64,000 nucleotides of DNA from positions 5,292,501 to 5,356,500 of the forward strand of contig NC_092576.1 in NCBI RefSeq assembly GCF_037975245.1. Direction: 5' to 3'. How positions within the stretch are numbered: the first letter of the stretch is position 1; the number at the start of each line of letters is the position of its first letter. Source of the DNA: Apostichopus japonicus (Eukaryota; Echinodermata; Holothuroidea; Aspidochirotida; Stichopodidae). Below, piece after piece: positions 1 through 12,707 of the stretch. The translations under genes were made by a program, and so were the position numbers. Below the pieces are notes generated by a model. It saw nothing but the letters and a program-made list of their open reading frames with translations. It ran no database searches and was not told the origin of the DNA.

Positions 1-149
1 CCAAAGCAATAATAGGGCATCTCTCACATATTACATCCCCCATATACGTTTGATTAAGCCTCTCCCAGATGTTCTTTATGACCTCTTAACCCTTCCTGGT
101 ATAGAATCCGGGAAATGTTTTCCTGTGATTCATGTTCTATCACGTGATA

Positions 150-870
150 AATATATGAAATAGCATATAGATTTTTTTAAGCTATTGACCAGAACAAAAA
201 TGGTTGCATAACTTATTCGTTAAGACACACAGTCCAAAATCATACTTTAGTCAATACTTTAGTCAACGTGGTACGTGATCAACATGTAAGATTAACACAT
301 TAAATAACATTAATATATAAAATAAGATAAATAGATGGAAAAGCATAGATTATTTTATGCTATTGACCAGAAAAAATGGCTGCATAACTTCTTCGTTAAG
401 ACACACGGTCCAAAATCAGACTTTAGTCAACAAAGTATACGTTATCAACATGAACGATTTAAATATGAAATAGCATAAATCGATGAAATAGCATAAATAG
501 ATGAAATAGCCAAAAAGATGAAATAGTATATATAGCATAGATGAACAGAAGCAATAGATTAAACGGATGATAAAACGGAAAATTAAACGGATAAAACAGA
601 TTAAATGAATGAAATAGATATTAAATATATGAAATAGATGAAACAGATGCAATAGGTGAATTAGATGGACTAGATAAAATAGATGAAATAGATCAGATAG
701 ATGAAATAGATCGAATAGATTAAATATATGAAATCGATCGTATAAATTGGATAGATCGGATAGATTTGATAGGTTAGCTAGATTAGAGAAATTAGAAAAA
801 GATAGAGAAATTAGAAGTATTAGATATATTGAATAGATTAAATATATAGATTGTGCTATTTAAACGTTAC
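150..870. repeat. AT-rich GATGAAATA-type degenerate simple repeat
   Basis: The stretch is dominated by degenerate repeats of ATAGATGAAATAGAT-like units, clearest at 470-760, with a short direct duplication of a segment around 165-260 and 345-450 (both contain 'gctattgaccagaa'). It has no counterpart in copy B. No coding potential is evident; reading frames on either strand are low-complexity. Confidence 0.6.
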
Positions 871-1226
871 TATACATGAACATCCTGACATAAAACTAGG
901 CAATTAACAGAGCAGATCCGTTTACAAAGTATTTTAAGTCCCACCGATTGAGAAGAAGTCATGTTTTTGCTGTATTCTTATCAGCACTATAACAATGAGA
1001 TGATCACTTTGTATGTATGCATCATTACCTTTACATAAAGAGAGGTGCAGGTCATTTCTTTAGATCAGAGTTCAAGTTGTCAATGCAGTCTCCGTGAAAA
1101 CGAATGACTCACATCCCACAGATCTCAGGCGTCAAGTTATGTACATAACTATATATTATCTTACCTAACGTATACCGTTTGAAGCTTGTGTCTTTTAATA
1201 TTAATACTTTTATTTTCGCTGTTAGA

Positions 1227-1349
1227 ACTACAGCTTGCATTAGTCCGATAAGTAATACAGTATATATCTTATCTGCAGTAGAGCGTAATTCCAGACAACT
1301 AATGAGTACAACACAACAGCAACTACTCAATCCTGGTGAAAAGGTGACA
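1227..1349 (+). other. Weak exon candidate in copy A, not conserved in copy B
   Basis: A T-rich acceptor (ending GTTAG before about 1227) opens an uninterrupted frame containing RQLMSTTQQQLLNPGEK. It can end at a phase-0 donor (AAG|GTGACA) that would join in frame to the exon at 2772. Against it, copy B has no recognisable counterpart, the entry phase is untested and the frame is short. I list it only because the next exon needs an in-frame partner. Confidence 0.15.
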
Positions 1350-1559
1350 AAAGAAGAATTAAAAGGTATCTAAGCTATCTACATTTAGTTGATTAATTCA
1401 TGTATTACATGGATTTCTGTACTCCACCTGCATATAAATTTAATTTAAAGTGACCCAGAATGAAATAGAATACGAGTATAATGTTGCTACTCATATATCG
1501 ATGTTTGGTCTCGATGAATATCGTAACCTTTGCATTCATAATGGCGTATGTGTGCATGT

Positions 1560-2570
1560 ATGCGTATGTATGCGTTTGTAACGCCCAGCTTGTAAACAGA
1601 ATATCTCAAAACGGGAAGTTGGACCAACTTCATGTTTGATGTGTAGATGTACTACATTGAGTACAAAAAGGCTATCGTTTTCTGTGCAGGTCAAGGTCAT
1701 TTGGGGTAGCCAGGGGTCAAAATGTGGAAACCTTGTAAACACAATATCTGAAGAAGGGAAGCTTGGGCAGACCTCATATTTGGTGTGTAAACGTACCACA
1801 TGGAGCACAAGAAGCCTTTTTTTTCTGTGGAGGTCAAAGTTGATTAGGGTCACTAGGGGTCAAATTGTAAAAACCTTGTTAACACCATAGCTCATGAAAG
1901 GAAGATTGGACAAACCTCATATTTAATGTGTAGAAAGTACCACATTCAGTACAGGAAGCCTATTGTTTTCTGTGGAGGTCAAAGGTCATTTAGGGTCGCT
2001 AGGGGTCAAATTGTCAAAACCTTGTAAACACGATATCGCAAGAAGAGAAGGTCGGACCAATTTTTATTTAGTGTGCAGACGTACCACATTGAGTTAAAAA
2101 AAAGACCTAAAGTTTTTGGTGTAGATCAAAGGTCATTTGGGGACAACAGGTCAAACCGTGACAGCCTTATAAACATTATATTGCAAGAAAGGACATATCT
2201 TATATTTGGTTTGTAGATGTACCATATTACATTTAAGGAGCCTATTATGGCTATTGGTGGAGGTCATTTGAAGTCAGCAAATGCCAAACATTTACCTCAC
2301 TACCCTATTACCTGTCTCTCCACACTAACACATCTTCCTAAGCATAATATCGTGGGGAAGCTTGGACAGATCGCATATTTGGTATGTAATTGTACCACAT
2401 TGAGTACAAGAAGCCTTAATGTTGTGGGCGGAGGTCAATGGTCGTTCACCAGAGTCATATTTTGAACTCACGTTTTACACAATATTTCAACAAAGACTTA
2501 TGTCATATTTATTATGTTGATGTATCTATTACATTAAGTGCAAGAAGCTTGTTGTTGAGGTCAATGGTCA
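1560..2570. repeat. Approximately 145-bp tandem array rich in AGGTCA half-sites
   Basis: About seven diverged copies of a roughly 145-bp unit are present. The motif 'ctgtggaggtcaa' recurs at 1825 and 1970, with weaker versions near 1683, 2115, 2250, 2430 and 2555. Each unit carries AGGTCA or GGGTCA half-sites; 1976-1988 is a perfect AGGTCA-A-AGGTCA direct repeat. Related single units occur at about 9365-9660, 10075-10140, 37490-37720, 37960-38170, 40325-40445 and 40845-40900. The array is absent from the matching place in copy B (around 23330), so it is an insertion or local expansion. Confidence 0.8.
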
Positions 2571-2771
2571 TTTCAGGACAGCATGTGTCATTGTGAATGT
2601 ATTGTTTGTCACATCGCACTGATTTTCACTGTATTACTATTATCAAGTATGTTGTACACCCTCACTATACATTACGTCAGATCCATGCAGAAAAGAGCTG
2701 AATGTTACATCATCGAAACCCATATGCATTTTGCATTCTGGTTGTTCTTTTATTTTAAAGCGTGGTGTAAG

Positions 2772-5700
2772 AAAATTACAATTTCGAAAGACGAAACTCG
2801 AGATACACATGATGGGATAGTGGAGAGGTTGAAGGAAGCATCCGCTAAACAGGTGATTTTTTTATAAAAGAAATACGTTACTTTCGATTCAGTTTGAAAA
2901 AGCAATATAGAATTGATGTGTCTAGGCTTGATGTTCTTTTTTCAAACCATGATAGGTGATGACAGGATCTGTAAATAAGTGGCATTGAAAATAAAGGTGA
3001 CCGATACGTAGAGAGTTACATTCATTATTTCATTTTATCTTGTTATAATTTCAAAATAAAACATTAGACACACTATCCAATAAGTTAATGTGCACATCTA
3101 ACAAGTGATTGTCCAATATGTTGACCGTTTCACCATGTCGTCCTTATTCCTGATGTTTCGATACATTGGGTAAAATAATGGACTTTCAAATGCTAAAGTG
3201 AAGGCAGTTAAGTTGTGAATAAGATGTAAAACAAATGTGTTAAATGAACGAAAACTTTTTTTGTGGCACAGAGGTGAGCCATTTTCCTTTCGTTGCTGTT
3301 GATCTCCATTGCCTTTTAATTTGTTACTTCCGATCCACATCATGTTTGGGGCTTACCAATCTAAAATTAAACCTACAGGCTACTTAATTAAATAGAACCA
3401 TGGAGCCAAGAACACCATGCATCGTAATATCAATATCATAAATATAAATAAACTGAGCTAATTTGAGACAACTGTCATCTTACAATTTTCAATTTTCATG
3501 TTAGGATTTATTTTCCACGATAAGACACACCTAAGATAGATATAGCAATTGTAAACTATATTCCTGTTGGTCAATCCTCGAATTACTTTGTAATCCATCC
3601 TGATAACTAATGCTGATAATTTTTTGAGGTTCGTCATTCATGATTCTCAAAGTCATTATGTAGTTAATTTCTTGAATAGGTTGACATTGAAAGGATTAAA
3701 CTGCAAGACAGCTTCAAGTCAGTTGAAGATAACGGTGAAGCTATTAATCTAAGCTCTGGAGCAGTTTTACCTCCGCTTAACAATTTGGAAAACTTGGAAA
3801 TTGTAAACAAGAAATGGCAGCAATTGGACATTACCGAATGGATAAATATCCTGAAATATGCATGTCACGGACGTAAACCAACCAAAATCAAGTAAGCATA
3901 GTTATAATGATCAGTCGACTATTATTCAGATTGTCTGCGAAAGAATTACATTTATTTAATTTACCAACTTATTGAAATAATTCCTGTTAGAGTATATCTA
4001 TATGTGAAGACGTTTCAGCAACATGTCGCACCATATCGTGCTTACTTGCACATAATATATATATTTAGCGAATTGATTGATTTATCTACCAGAGAAATAC
4101 GGTGGTGTGCTCCTTCGTTTGAGCAGGCTGAATCAGATGTGAAATGGAAACAAAAAATGATATTAAAGACAAGAATACTTGAAAAACTTCTTTGGGGACC
4201 TAATAATAAGATTAATGGACCTTTTTAGTGTATCTAATTACAACAAACTGACGAACTACTACCATTACTTCTCACAGGATTGAACTCATTCTGCTGCCGT
4301 ATGACTTTGAGAACAAGTTGAGCACGTTAAAAAAGAAGCCATGCGGTAAGAATGCAGTTTAACAAATTAATCTTTACAAGTAACTGTCGATGAGGTGAAA
4401 TGTAGTTGTGTAAATGATTGGAACTACACGATTAAGAACAACGACTAATGCGTTTATCAATATCCTGTGTTCAACAGGTTCGAGACAAGTGGAGATTTGT
4501 TCACGACTTTATCTAAATTCCTAAAAGCCACTTATTTAACGACTGGTAGAGGAGCGAGTCAGTTGAGATTAACAATCAGTTTAACAGATTATATTGACAT
4601 TTCTATTGACCTCATGACTGAAAAAACACAGTCCCAGTCCATTGTTTAATCCTAAAGGGTCGCAACCAAGCAAATTGCTTTCATTTTTGTTCAGTTGATA
4701 TTTTCGTCATATATTTTTTCAGGTTCTAGTTATGGGTTAAATTTTTGTTTATTTCAAGCTCTAGTAGTACTTTTAAAATAAGTTTGGATTGTTATGTAAA
4801 CCTGAGTACAACTCGGATAGATATCAAATTATCAACAAATTTAAAAATTACGTTCTCTAAAGATCAATGCATCTTCCTTGACTTGTTCTCTTCCTATTGT
4901 TAGCATATAGGCAATACACCTACAGTTGACTACATGCACAGTCCCATGTGAAAGGGAGTTTTAACAAATATAAGTTGTGAACAGGACGCCAGTAAATTTA
5001 GGGGGTACTAAAGGAGTCCGAATACAGTATAGACAAAACGATCTTTTACTAAATGTTTGACATGTTCAAGTTTTCTTAGTTCAGACTAAAGAAACTCCTT
5101 TACGGTCTCTTTCAGTCGAGTGGCAAACTGGTGTTATATCTGCAGTACTGAGAATGAGTTACGAAAATGAACGGTGGGAGGTATGTCCTGATAACATTTT
5201 GTTATAAGAAGATATCAATTTTAAACACACTTTTACATAGTACAAGCAAAATAACATGGTCAAATTCAAGTTCTTACGAAGGTCTTCTTGCTTACATATC
5301 AAGCTAAATAATATGGACTAATCATGAGTTTTATGTTTATTCACACAGAGTACTGGATCACGTCCTCTGGAATATCATCAATATGAAACGATCGTAAGTA
5401 AACATTACTTAATAAAATATCTTTCAACCCAGTGCAAAAAAAAAAATGTGAACAGTAGAAGTCAACAACACCATATTCCATACAACGACTCTCACATTTT
5501 CAGGATTGGTCCAATCTTGTTTTACCTCTGGGAAAGGTGGGGGCGGTTGCATCACGGCTTTTCAGAAGATATATTATACAGAACAGCAATATGAAGACAT
5601 AACGTTTACGTTCTGTATTAAACTTTTGTGTGATTGCCGTTGGCTAACAGATACTGTACAATTAGCTTATTCACAAAATACGAGATGTAAAAAGTAAGTT

Positions 5701-8700
5701 CATTTCCAATTTCGGGAGAAAAAGAATCATGCACATTTTCTCTCCGTGCTAGGTTTGCACGATGTGTGTATTTGGGTGATAATATTGAACTTCATGCCTT
5801 ACACTTGTATTACAGAAAAAGAGGGCAAATAAAGAAGTGGTAAGTAAAAAGGAAAAAGGTAGATTTATTATCCCATTATATCTTCCATCATTTTATATAA
5901 GAAAAGGCAATGATTCAATATATGTTGTGGTAAACTTGCTAATTATTAAACAAAAGAATGAACATCAGAGTTAAATGTAAGGATTTGTATATGTTTATAC
6001 AATTGGAAATGTGTATACCACTTTCTGCTATTCAATAATGTGATCCATAATATTTTGGTCGGACGAGATATGGGTTTTAGTGAAAAATCAAAACACTCTT
6101 GCCGCCCTCTCGTTTTTCCTTTCCACCACAATAGGTTAGGACAAATATTTACCTTAATGACCATAGGGATAGCAGTTGCATGGTGGGCTGGCGGGACGTA
6201 GTCCCCCCCCCCCCCCCCTTCGGCACTGCTAAAATACGGTTCGAATAAATAATAATCGAGCAAAAATCTTCAGAAAAAAATTGGCTTTAACCAGTCAATA
6301 TTTGATCAGGCTTATATTTACTCAAGAAGCATAGCTGCATCGGTATTGTCTTAAAATAAATACGTTTTAAAACCGTACTTGGAAATGAAAAATAATCTTC
6401 GAATGATCTGTTTTGTTACACACACGTATTCCAAAATATATTTTTTTTTTCAAAATTACACGGCTACACTACTACACTTAGTACCACCCTGTCGTACTTA
6501 ATGCCAGCCTTATTGTACGTTAAATTTAAAACCTTAACTAGTAGACTTCCGAGAATTTTTTTTTTAAAACATTAACCATAGTCAAGCGATTATTTGCTTG
6601 TTACACATACCCCATAAGTCATAATGTTGGAGGAGATAGTAGATATTTTGAAATAACCAAATGTCGACGGTTTGAAAATTATAGGACGTACTTTTGAGGA
6701 AATGTTTGAAAGTTTCAGGTAAAGTCGTTTAAATTTGCAGGGAAAAAAACAGTCAAAAGTTTTAGAATATAAAAGTTTGATATAAAATAGTCGAAATTTT
6801 TAAATATAACTTGAGACATAATTTCTTATTCTTTGGTAAGAAATCAAACAGGAGGTAAAAAAAAGTCGATGAGATTGTCATTTTGAGATGAAAAACAGAA
6901 ATGTTGGGTAGACAAGTAGACCTCCGAAGAAAAAACTGAAATGATATGAACAAAAACGAAGTTTAGGGGGTAAAGCAGTCACAATTTAAAAGATAAAATG
7001 TTGAAGTATACCATCTGAAGTGGCCTTACGAAGCATCAACAAAAGTAAACTTAGTCTAGCAACGATACCCAAACTGGCAACTGGTTATAATTCTCCCATC
7101 CAACTGCCCGTCCTTTTGATAGCGCCCCTATACGTACCTCACTGTCCGTTGCTCTTACGTTTGCCTTTGACTTAGTAAAGTTGTTTAAGATGTAAATTGC
7201 TGTGTAGGCAAGTAATAAATACCTGCTATGTATTTGCTATGCGGGGGATGGGGGTGGTTACAAATTATGACTTTAACAACTGATTTGTATTAACTATAAA
7301 CGTAGACGGGAGGGGAGCCGACTGAGGCCTGGGTGCAAACATGATTGGGAATGCCCTCATTGCCCTCCCCAACCCCTATGCCCTCCCCGCCTCCTTGATG
7401 CCGCCACTACGATTATGACTTTAAATGGTAGATATGTTCACAACAAGGTAGTTAGGTTACTATGGTGAATTTTATATGATAACATGGTAGAACACCGATC
7501 CTAAACTCATGCGATTACAACATTGTTAAGCTGAAAGTTAAGTAAGATAATTTTATAATTCATTGTATGTGTTGACTTTAAATGCAATGTGAATTATAGA
7601 ATAACTCAAATCAGATCGTTAGGCACGGTTTCAATGTTTATAATGTTGTGTTTTGCTACATTAACCAAGCTAGGTGTCTTTGTTCATGTTGATCATATTC
7701 CATATTTTAATGTTGTTTGTGATAATATTCTTACCCATTTTTTTGCTTTTCAGACCGACCAAACAGAAGGGTAAGTCTTTAAACTGCGGTTCAATTATGT
7801 ACTTTATCCGAACTGATAAACCGTGTTCTAGATTCAGAGGTCACAACATCATATAATATGTGTTGTAGACAATTTCTAACAACTACAAGTATACCTCAAT
7901 ACAACTGTCGTCATCTGTTCACAAACAATTAGCTACAATACAATTGTCGTCTGTGTACAATCAGTAAGCTAAACAGTACTAATGACGTTATGTGTGTACA
8001 ATCAGTTAGCTACAATACAATTGTCGTCTGTGTACAATCAGTAAGCTATACAGTACTAATGTCGTTATGTGTGTACAATCAGTTAGCTACAATACAACTG
8101 TCGTCTGTGTACAATCAGTAAGCTATACAGTACTAATGTCGTTGTGTACAATCAGTTAGCTACAATACAATTGTCGTCTGTGTACAATCAGTAAGCTATA
8201 CAGTACTAATGTCGTTATGTGTGTACAATCAGTTAGCTACAATACAATTGTCGTCTGTGTACAATCAGTAAGCTATACAGTACTAATGTCGTTATGTGTG
8301 TACAATCAGTTAGCTACAATACAATTGTCGTCTGTGTACAATCAGTAAGCTATACAGTACTAATGTCGTTATGTGTGTACAATCAGTTAGCTACAATACA
8401 ATTGTCGTCTGTGTACAATCAGTAAGCTAAACAGTACTAATTACCTTATGTGTGTACAATCAGTTAGCTACAATACAATTGTCGTCTGTGTACAATCAGT
8501 AAGCTATACAGTACTAATGTCGTTATGTGTGTACAATCAGTTAGCTACAATACAATTGTCGTCTGTGTACAATCAGTAAGCTAAACAGTACTTATGTCGT
8601 TATTTGTGTACAATCAGTTAGCTACAATACAATTGTCGTCTGTGTACAATCAGTAAGCTATACAGTACTAATGTCCTTATTTGTGTACAATCAGTTGGCT

Positions 8701-9222
8701 ACAATACAATTGTCGTCTGTGTACAGTCAGTAAGCTATATAGTACTAATGTCGTTGTGTACAATCATCTAGCTACAATACAATTGTCGTCTGTGTACAAT
8801 CAGTAAGCTATACAGTATTAATGTCGTTATGTGTGTACAATCAGTTAGCTACAATACAATTGTCGTCTGTGTACAATCAGTAAGCTATACAGTACTAATG
8901 TCGTTATGTGTGTACAATCAGTTAGCTGCAATACAATTTTCGTCTGTGTACAGTCAGTAAGCTATACAGTACAATTGTCGTCGTTTATTTACGATCAGTG
9001 AACTGTACTTCACATGTCGTTCTTTGTGCACACTCACTTAGCTTATGTATATTGTTTAGAGTAATTGCTAATCACTGAGCTATGATACAATGTTTTAATG
9101 CGTGTTGAAGCATGCATTTACTATGTCGTATTTATTCACATATTTGTATATTTCATTTTATTAGAGCAAAGCTTTTGGAAGACTCGGACTATGAAAAATT
9201 TCCATCCGATGTGAAAGTTTGA
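2772..9222 (+). CDS. Copy A: nine-exon C-terminal module of an unrecognised receptor-like gene (5' part not identified)
   Basis: Proposed exons are 2772-2852, 3680-3891, 4278-4345, 5116-5180, 5349-5393, 5504-5536, 5816-5839, 7754-7770 and 9165-9222. All have AG/GT borders and phases that chain without a break (603 nt, 200 residues plus TGA). The start is missing; the first exon is entered at phase 0. Exon 2 (DSFKSVEDNG ... INLSSGAVLPPL ... KWQQLD) reads like a degenerate leucine-rich-repeat or helical segment. The tail holds EGAKLL, matching an acidic dileucine sorting signal, and YEKF, matching a tyrosine-based one, so a cytoplasmic tail is a reasonable inference. Copy B repeats nearly every exon at the same length, which is strong evidence of coding. 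The family is unknown to me. It could be the cytoplasmic part of an Ig receptor like the one at 18.6-22.7 kb, or the end of an NLR-like protein. Confidence 0.6.
7880..9000. repeat. 77-bp higher-order minisatellite inside the last intron of copy A
   Basis: About 14 copies of a 77-bp unit are present, each made of two diverged halves of about 36 and 41 bp. One half reads GTACAATCAGTTAGCTACAA and the other GTACAATCAGTAAGCTATAC. The halves alternate regularly, so the dimer, not the monomer, was amplified. It lies between the 17-nt exon (7754-7770) and the last exon (9165). Copy B has only degenerate single halves at about 36740-37190. Confidence 0.9.
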
Positions 9223-10760
9223 AAATTGAAAGGCAGGAGGACGAAGTCCACATGATTCAGCTGAATCATCTCTCGTTTTAACAGATAGGACTAAGAAATA
9301 TCAAGAAGAATGTAGCTTTGCTCGTAAACACGCAAGGAATCTTCAATAAATTTAATACCCCATATTGAGTACAAAGAGGTTTTTGAGAATTTTAAAGGTC
9401 ATTTGGGGTCACTGGAGGTCAAAATGTATATTCATAATAAACACAATATCAGGTAATCTTCAACAGATCTCATACTTAGCATGTGGATGTATCATATTGA
9501 GTAGAAGGTGTCTGTTATTTTCTGAAGGGAAAGGAAGCTTTATCCAACATCTTACAAAACTAAGAGCAGAACTTCGTAAAAACAATATCTTCAGAAGGTG
9601 AATGGAATATATGCGATGGTAATCGTGAGCACAAGAATTATTTTGAAATTGGTAAAGATCAAAGGTTATTTGTTGATATTAATATCGGTAAAACTGAAGC
9701 CCTTTTGAGACATTTATATAAAACTGCAAAATGCAAGATTTGTATTTGATAGGCAGGTTTGCATTAGTGCAAGAACCTTGCTGATCATTCGAAATCAATA
9801 ATGGCAAACATTTACGATACGGTGTGCACTGCTGTAATTGCATAAAGTTCTCAAACGAAACACGGCAGGAAAGCACTAATCCAACCGGCTCTCTGATTTG
9901 ATTCTTCGCCGGAAGCAAAAGTAATATTTGCGATTATGATAGCATGTGAGGGAGAAAGAGCTTGATTAAATATCATACTCGGTAGGCTTAGGATGTTGAT
10001 TCCCTATGGTGAGTACAAGATGCGGAAAAACTGGAACACAATTAGTAGGAATGTTAGATATGTAATTACCCTTAGTAAGGGTCAAATGTCATTTGAGGCT
10101 AAAAGAGGTCAAAGTTTGAAATCCTTGTAAAGACAATATCACCATAGTCTACAGATGGATTGATGGATCATTCTATCCTTTTGTATAATTGTTTATATTC
10201 TTTATTTTCGTATCGTACAGAAGATGATAAACAACGATGGCTGAATTAAAAACAAGCTTACATTTTCCTTCTTTTTTTCAATAATTTTTGTTCTATCGCA
10301 TGATAAGTATGACATATAAAATAGAAGGAGATAGGAAACAAAACTTGTGAAAGGAAGTGTACTAAAAAACCTATAGCGCTGGTCGGGTAGTGACACTCCC
10401 TGAAAAAAATACAGAACTTTACATTTAGAAAAGAGACCCAAGAAACAACGGAACCACCCCTTCCTCTCCTTCCTTTCCCTTCACTCACCAGCCCCCCCCC
10501 CCCTCCCACCCCAGTTATAACAAGTGAAAGCAATAATTGCCGATAACATAATTAATCAATAACCGTCTAACAAAATACAAAACGTATTTCTTCAGTAGAG
10601 GTTATGATTCGGTGTTCATATCAGTTCAAATGGCACAATTAAAAAATAGAAAACACCTGGCAAGAAATTACAAATTCAACATAAATAACCCCTTCTAGTA
10701 AGTTATATCACTGGAATAAAATTATCCGCAAGAACATCCAACTATTGCAAAGCTCCCCAT
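9223..10760. other. No gene seen; GGTCA-type repeat units and duplicated flank
   Basis: Downstream of the copy A stop codon, single units of the GGTCA repeat occur at about 9365-9660 and 10075-10140. The rest is duplicated non-coding sequence matching 40500-41220 of copy B. A C-rich run lies at 10492-10512. I see no splice-supported exon. Confidence 0.6.
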
Positions 10761-10784
10761 TTTGGAGGCTAAATACCTCCAGAA

Positions 10785-11031
10785 TTCCATCTCTACGATT
10801 TACAGAAGGCTAAAATATTTAAAGGAACATCTACAACCTACTTATAAGAATAACTTTAGAACATTTAATCAGGACGATTTAGGCTGGTACAAGTGTAATG
10901 GATCGAATGTGATGTTTGTCTTAATTTTCCTAGCAGCCAATACTTATTTCAAGAGTGCAAGTACAGGAATTTGTTACCAAAGGGTTTCGTGTGATACTAA
11001 CAGTTTTGTTTATCGTGCCGCTTATTTTAAA
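10785..11031 (+). repeat. Interspersed repeat, copy 1 (full-looking, with reading-frame remnant)
   Basis: This is the longest form of a repeat also seen at 41240-41470 and, as its 3' part only, at 61740-61842, 61924-62024 and (reverse complement) 56452-56486. The conserved 3' part contains 'agcagccaatacttatttca' and ends in 'tatcgtgccgct'. The 5' part is open in one frame in both long copies (STxYRRLKYLKEHL ... FNQDDLGWYK). It looks like a retroelement fragment, but I cannot assign the class. Confidence 0.65.
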
Positions 11032-11345
11032 TGGAATATGTAGGACGCATAATCTTAGTCCATACCTTTTAAAGTTTTAGAAACCCCACAAATTAAATTG
11101 TATGCATGATATAGCTTGATGTGAACTAGCATTACACTTCAAACATAATTGATTAAAAGTCGTGTTAACTTTTTAACAATTTAATAAATTGTGTTCAAAC
11201 ACAACATTGAGACAAATTTAATCTTAATCAATTATTGCGCCTCATATTTTCGACGCCATTACAGTTTCATCCTCTATATTCAGAAAAAGTGTTGCACCTT
11301 GTCGATATTCATTATGTAGCTGCGTTCCACTTTCCACTATATATT

Positions 11346-11348
<3 letters not shown>

Positions 11349-11418
<70 letters not shown>

Positions 11419-11480
11419 GTGGAGAGAGGTGGAGAGAGGTGGAGAGAGAGGTGGAGAGAGGTGGGTGGAGAGAGAGGTTT
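11349..11480. repeat. Compound microsatellite (TA)n then (GA)n / GGTGGAGAGA
   Basis: A (TA)n tract of about 44 bp passes directly into (GA)n and then GAGGTGGAGA repeats, ending near 11480. The reading frame through it is low-complexity and not a gene. Confidence 0.95.
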
Positions 11481-11590
11481 TGTTTTAAAAGAATCTAATG
11501 CGTGTCTCTTGGTAACAAAAATATATAACTTAGCATAAATACTTTACATACCTTAATACTTAAAGTTAACTTAGCGCGCACGCAAGGTAC

Positions 11591-11724
11591 CTCGGCTACC
11601 GCTGCGCTCTCCGTCGGGGTGTCAAATCCCAGGGTAGTCTGTAACCGTAGTGCGGGTGTGTCTGGAAGCTTCCGGAAGGCGCTTTTCGTATAAATAACAG
11701 CTCCGGTATAGAGAACAGGACCAG
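11591..11724 (-). CDS. GC-rich minus-strand internal exon candidate, unknown gene
   Basis: Read on the minus strand, a pyrimidine-rich acceptor (TTTACCTTAG|CTGG) opens at 11724 and a donor (GCCGAG|GTACC) closes at 11591, giving 134 nt that enters with two bases and leaves at phase 0. The frame includes GPVLYTGAVIYTKSAF and ends GFDTPTESAAVAE. Base composition is clearly more GC-rich than the flanks, as expected for a coding exon in AT-rich DNA. No partner exons were found and I do not recognise the protein. It could be a fragment of a transferred or retained pseudogene. Confidence 0.35.
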
Positions 11725-11799
11725 CTAAGGTAAATAATAAGTTCAGAAGAATGGTATCCAAAAGAGAGTTAAGAGTAAGTCACACACAGCGTGGTTGGC

Positions 11800-11827
11800 A
11801 TGGTGAAGAAAGGCCGGAACGGAAAAG
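11800..11827 (+). other. Possible short first coding exon (MVKKGRNGK)
   Basis: An ATG in a favourable context (TTGGCATGG) opens nine basic codons, MVKKGRNGK, and ends at AAAG|GTAGGT, a good phase-1 donor. The stretch is GC-richer than its surroundings. It does not join in frame to the next exon candidate I found (12708, which needs a phase-2 partner), so an intervening exon would be required. Treat as weak. Confidence 0.15.
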
Positions 11828-12076
11828 GTAGGTTTTGTAAGGGCTATGCAGACATCGTTGTTTTACGTGGCGTGACGTACAGGTTGGTGCCACTGGGAGA
11901 AAAGAGCGAGCCACTCCTTGAAAACTAATATGACATTCGGTGAGGTTACTCGACCGTAGCTTAGAACTGCACTGATTGTGCTCTTCGTTTACAAATTAGC
12001 ATAATAATACACCATTTAAGAATTGCATAACTTCAATTAGCGCGTAGTTAACCTTTAAAGTAACATGCTGCATCAT

Positions 12077-12079
<3 letters not shown>

Positions 12080-12131
<52 letters not shown>

Positions 12132-12245
12132 GTATATATATATATAATGTATATATATATATATATATATATAATGTATATATATATATATATAATGTAT
12201 ATATATATATAATGTATATATATATATATATATATATACGTATAT
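12080..12245. repeat. (TA)n tract with interspersed AATGTATATA units
   Basis: This is about 165 bp of pure TA dinucleotide interrupted at intervals by AATG or ACG. No gene content. Confidence 0.95.
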
Positions 12246-12707
12246 ATGTAAATATGTATGTATTTATAGTGCTAATAAATCACGGAAATATTATGCGAGC
12301 TTGAAAAAAACGTGTCGCATGTACATTGCACTGAAAAAAGGGAAACCAATTGAATTTTTCAAGACGGCCTTAAACTACTCCTAAATCATCGCGGGATTCG
12401 TTGCTAATGATTAAAGCGCCTATGTATAAATTCTATCGATCGAAAAGAACGACAGTAAATAACCAATTTGTTATGTTAAGGGAAGGAACTGCAGTATTCT
12501 AAACAATTATGAGAAATTTCAGAAACAGAACAAGGCTGAAAATTAAAGATTACGGGGAGAGGATGAAATCCCAGCACCATTGCAACATTAGATTTAATAC
12601 TTTAAATATAGTCCATGTATGATCTTCTGTAAAATAAACATATTATAAATTTTAAGTAAATCTTATATAGCAATACATCATCATACTATTATTAGCAATT
12701 GTGACAG

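Larger units (their letters stand above)
1..11036 (+). repeat. Segmental duplication, copy A (left end outside window)
   Basis: This segment is paralogous, in the same orientation and order, to 22725-41470. The first 140 bases match 22725-22865 closely. Exons at 2772-9222 match those at 23365-37384, and 9750-11030 matches 40510-41470. Similarity stops near 11036, inside an interspersed repeat that in copy B runs into a (TA)n tract. Copy A lacks the 7.8-kb and 2.1-kb transposon insertions of copy B, but carries a GGTCA-rich array and a larger minisatellite. The left boundary is outside the window. Confidence 0.85.

Noticed and set aside
5506..5697. 63-codon open frame (MVQSCFTSGKGGGG) as the coding frame of this exon
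   Set aside because: Its phase does not fit the neighbouring exons, and copy B has a 5-bp length difference here. The other frame, ending at the GT at 5537, chains correctly with all flanking exons.
7911..9000. CRISPR-like array
   Set aside because: The regular repeats have no unique spacers; both halves of the 77-bp unit are repetitive, and the host is a eukaryote.
10202..10533. Overlapping minus-strand frames of 79 and 91 codons
   Set aside because: They are low-complexity (C-run read as Gly) and the equivalent duplicated sequence in copy B (about 40940-41220) does not keep the frame.
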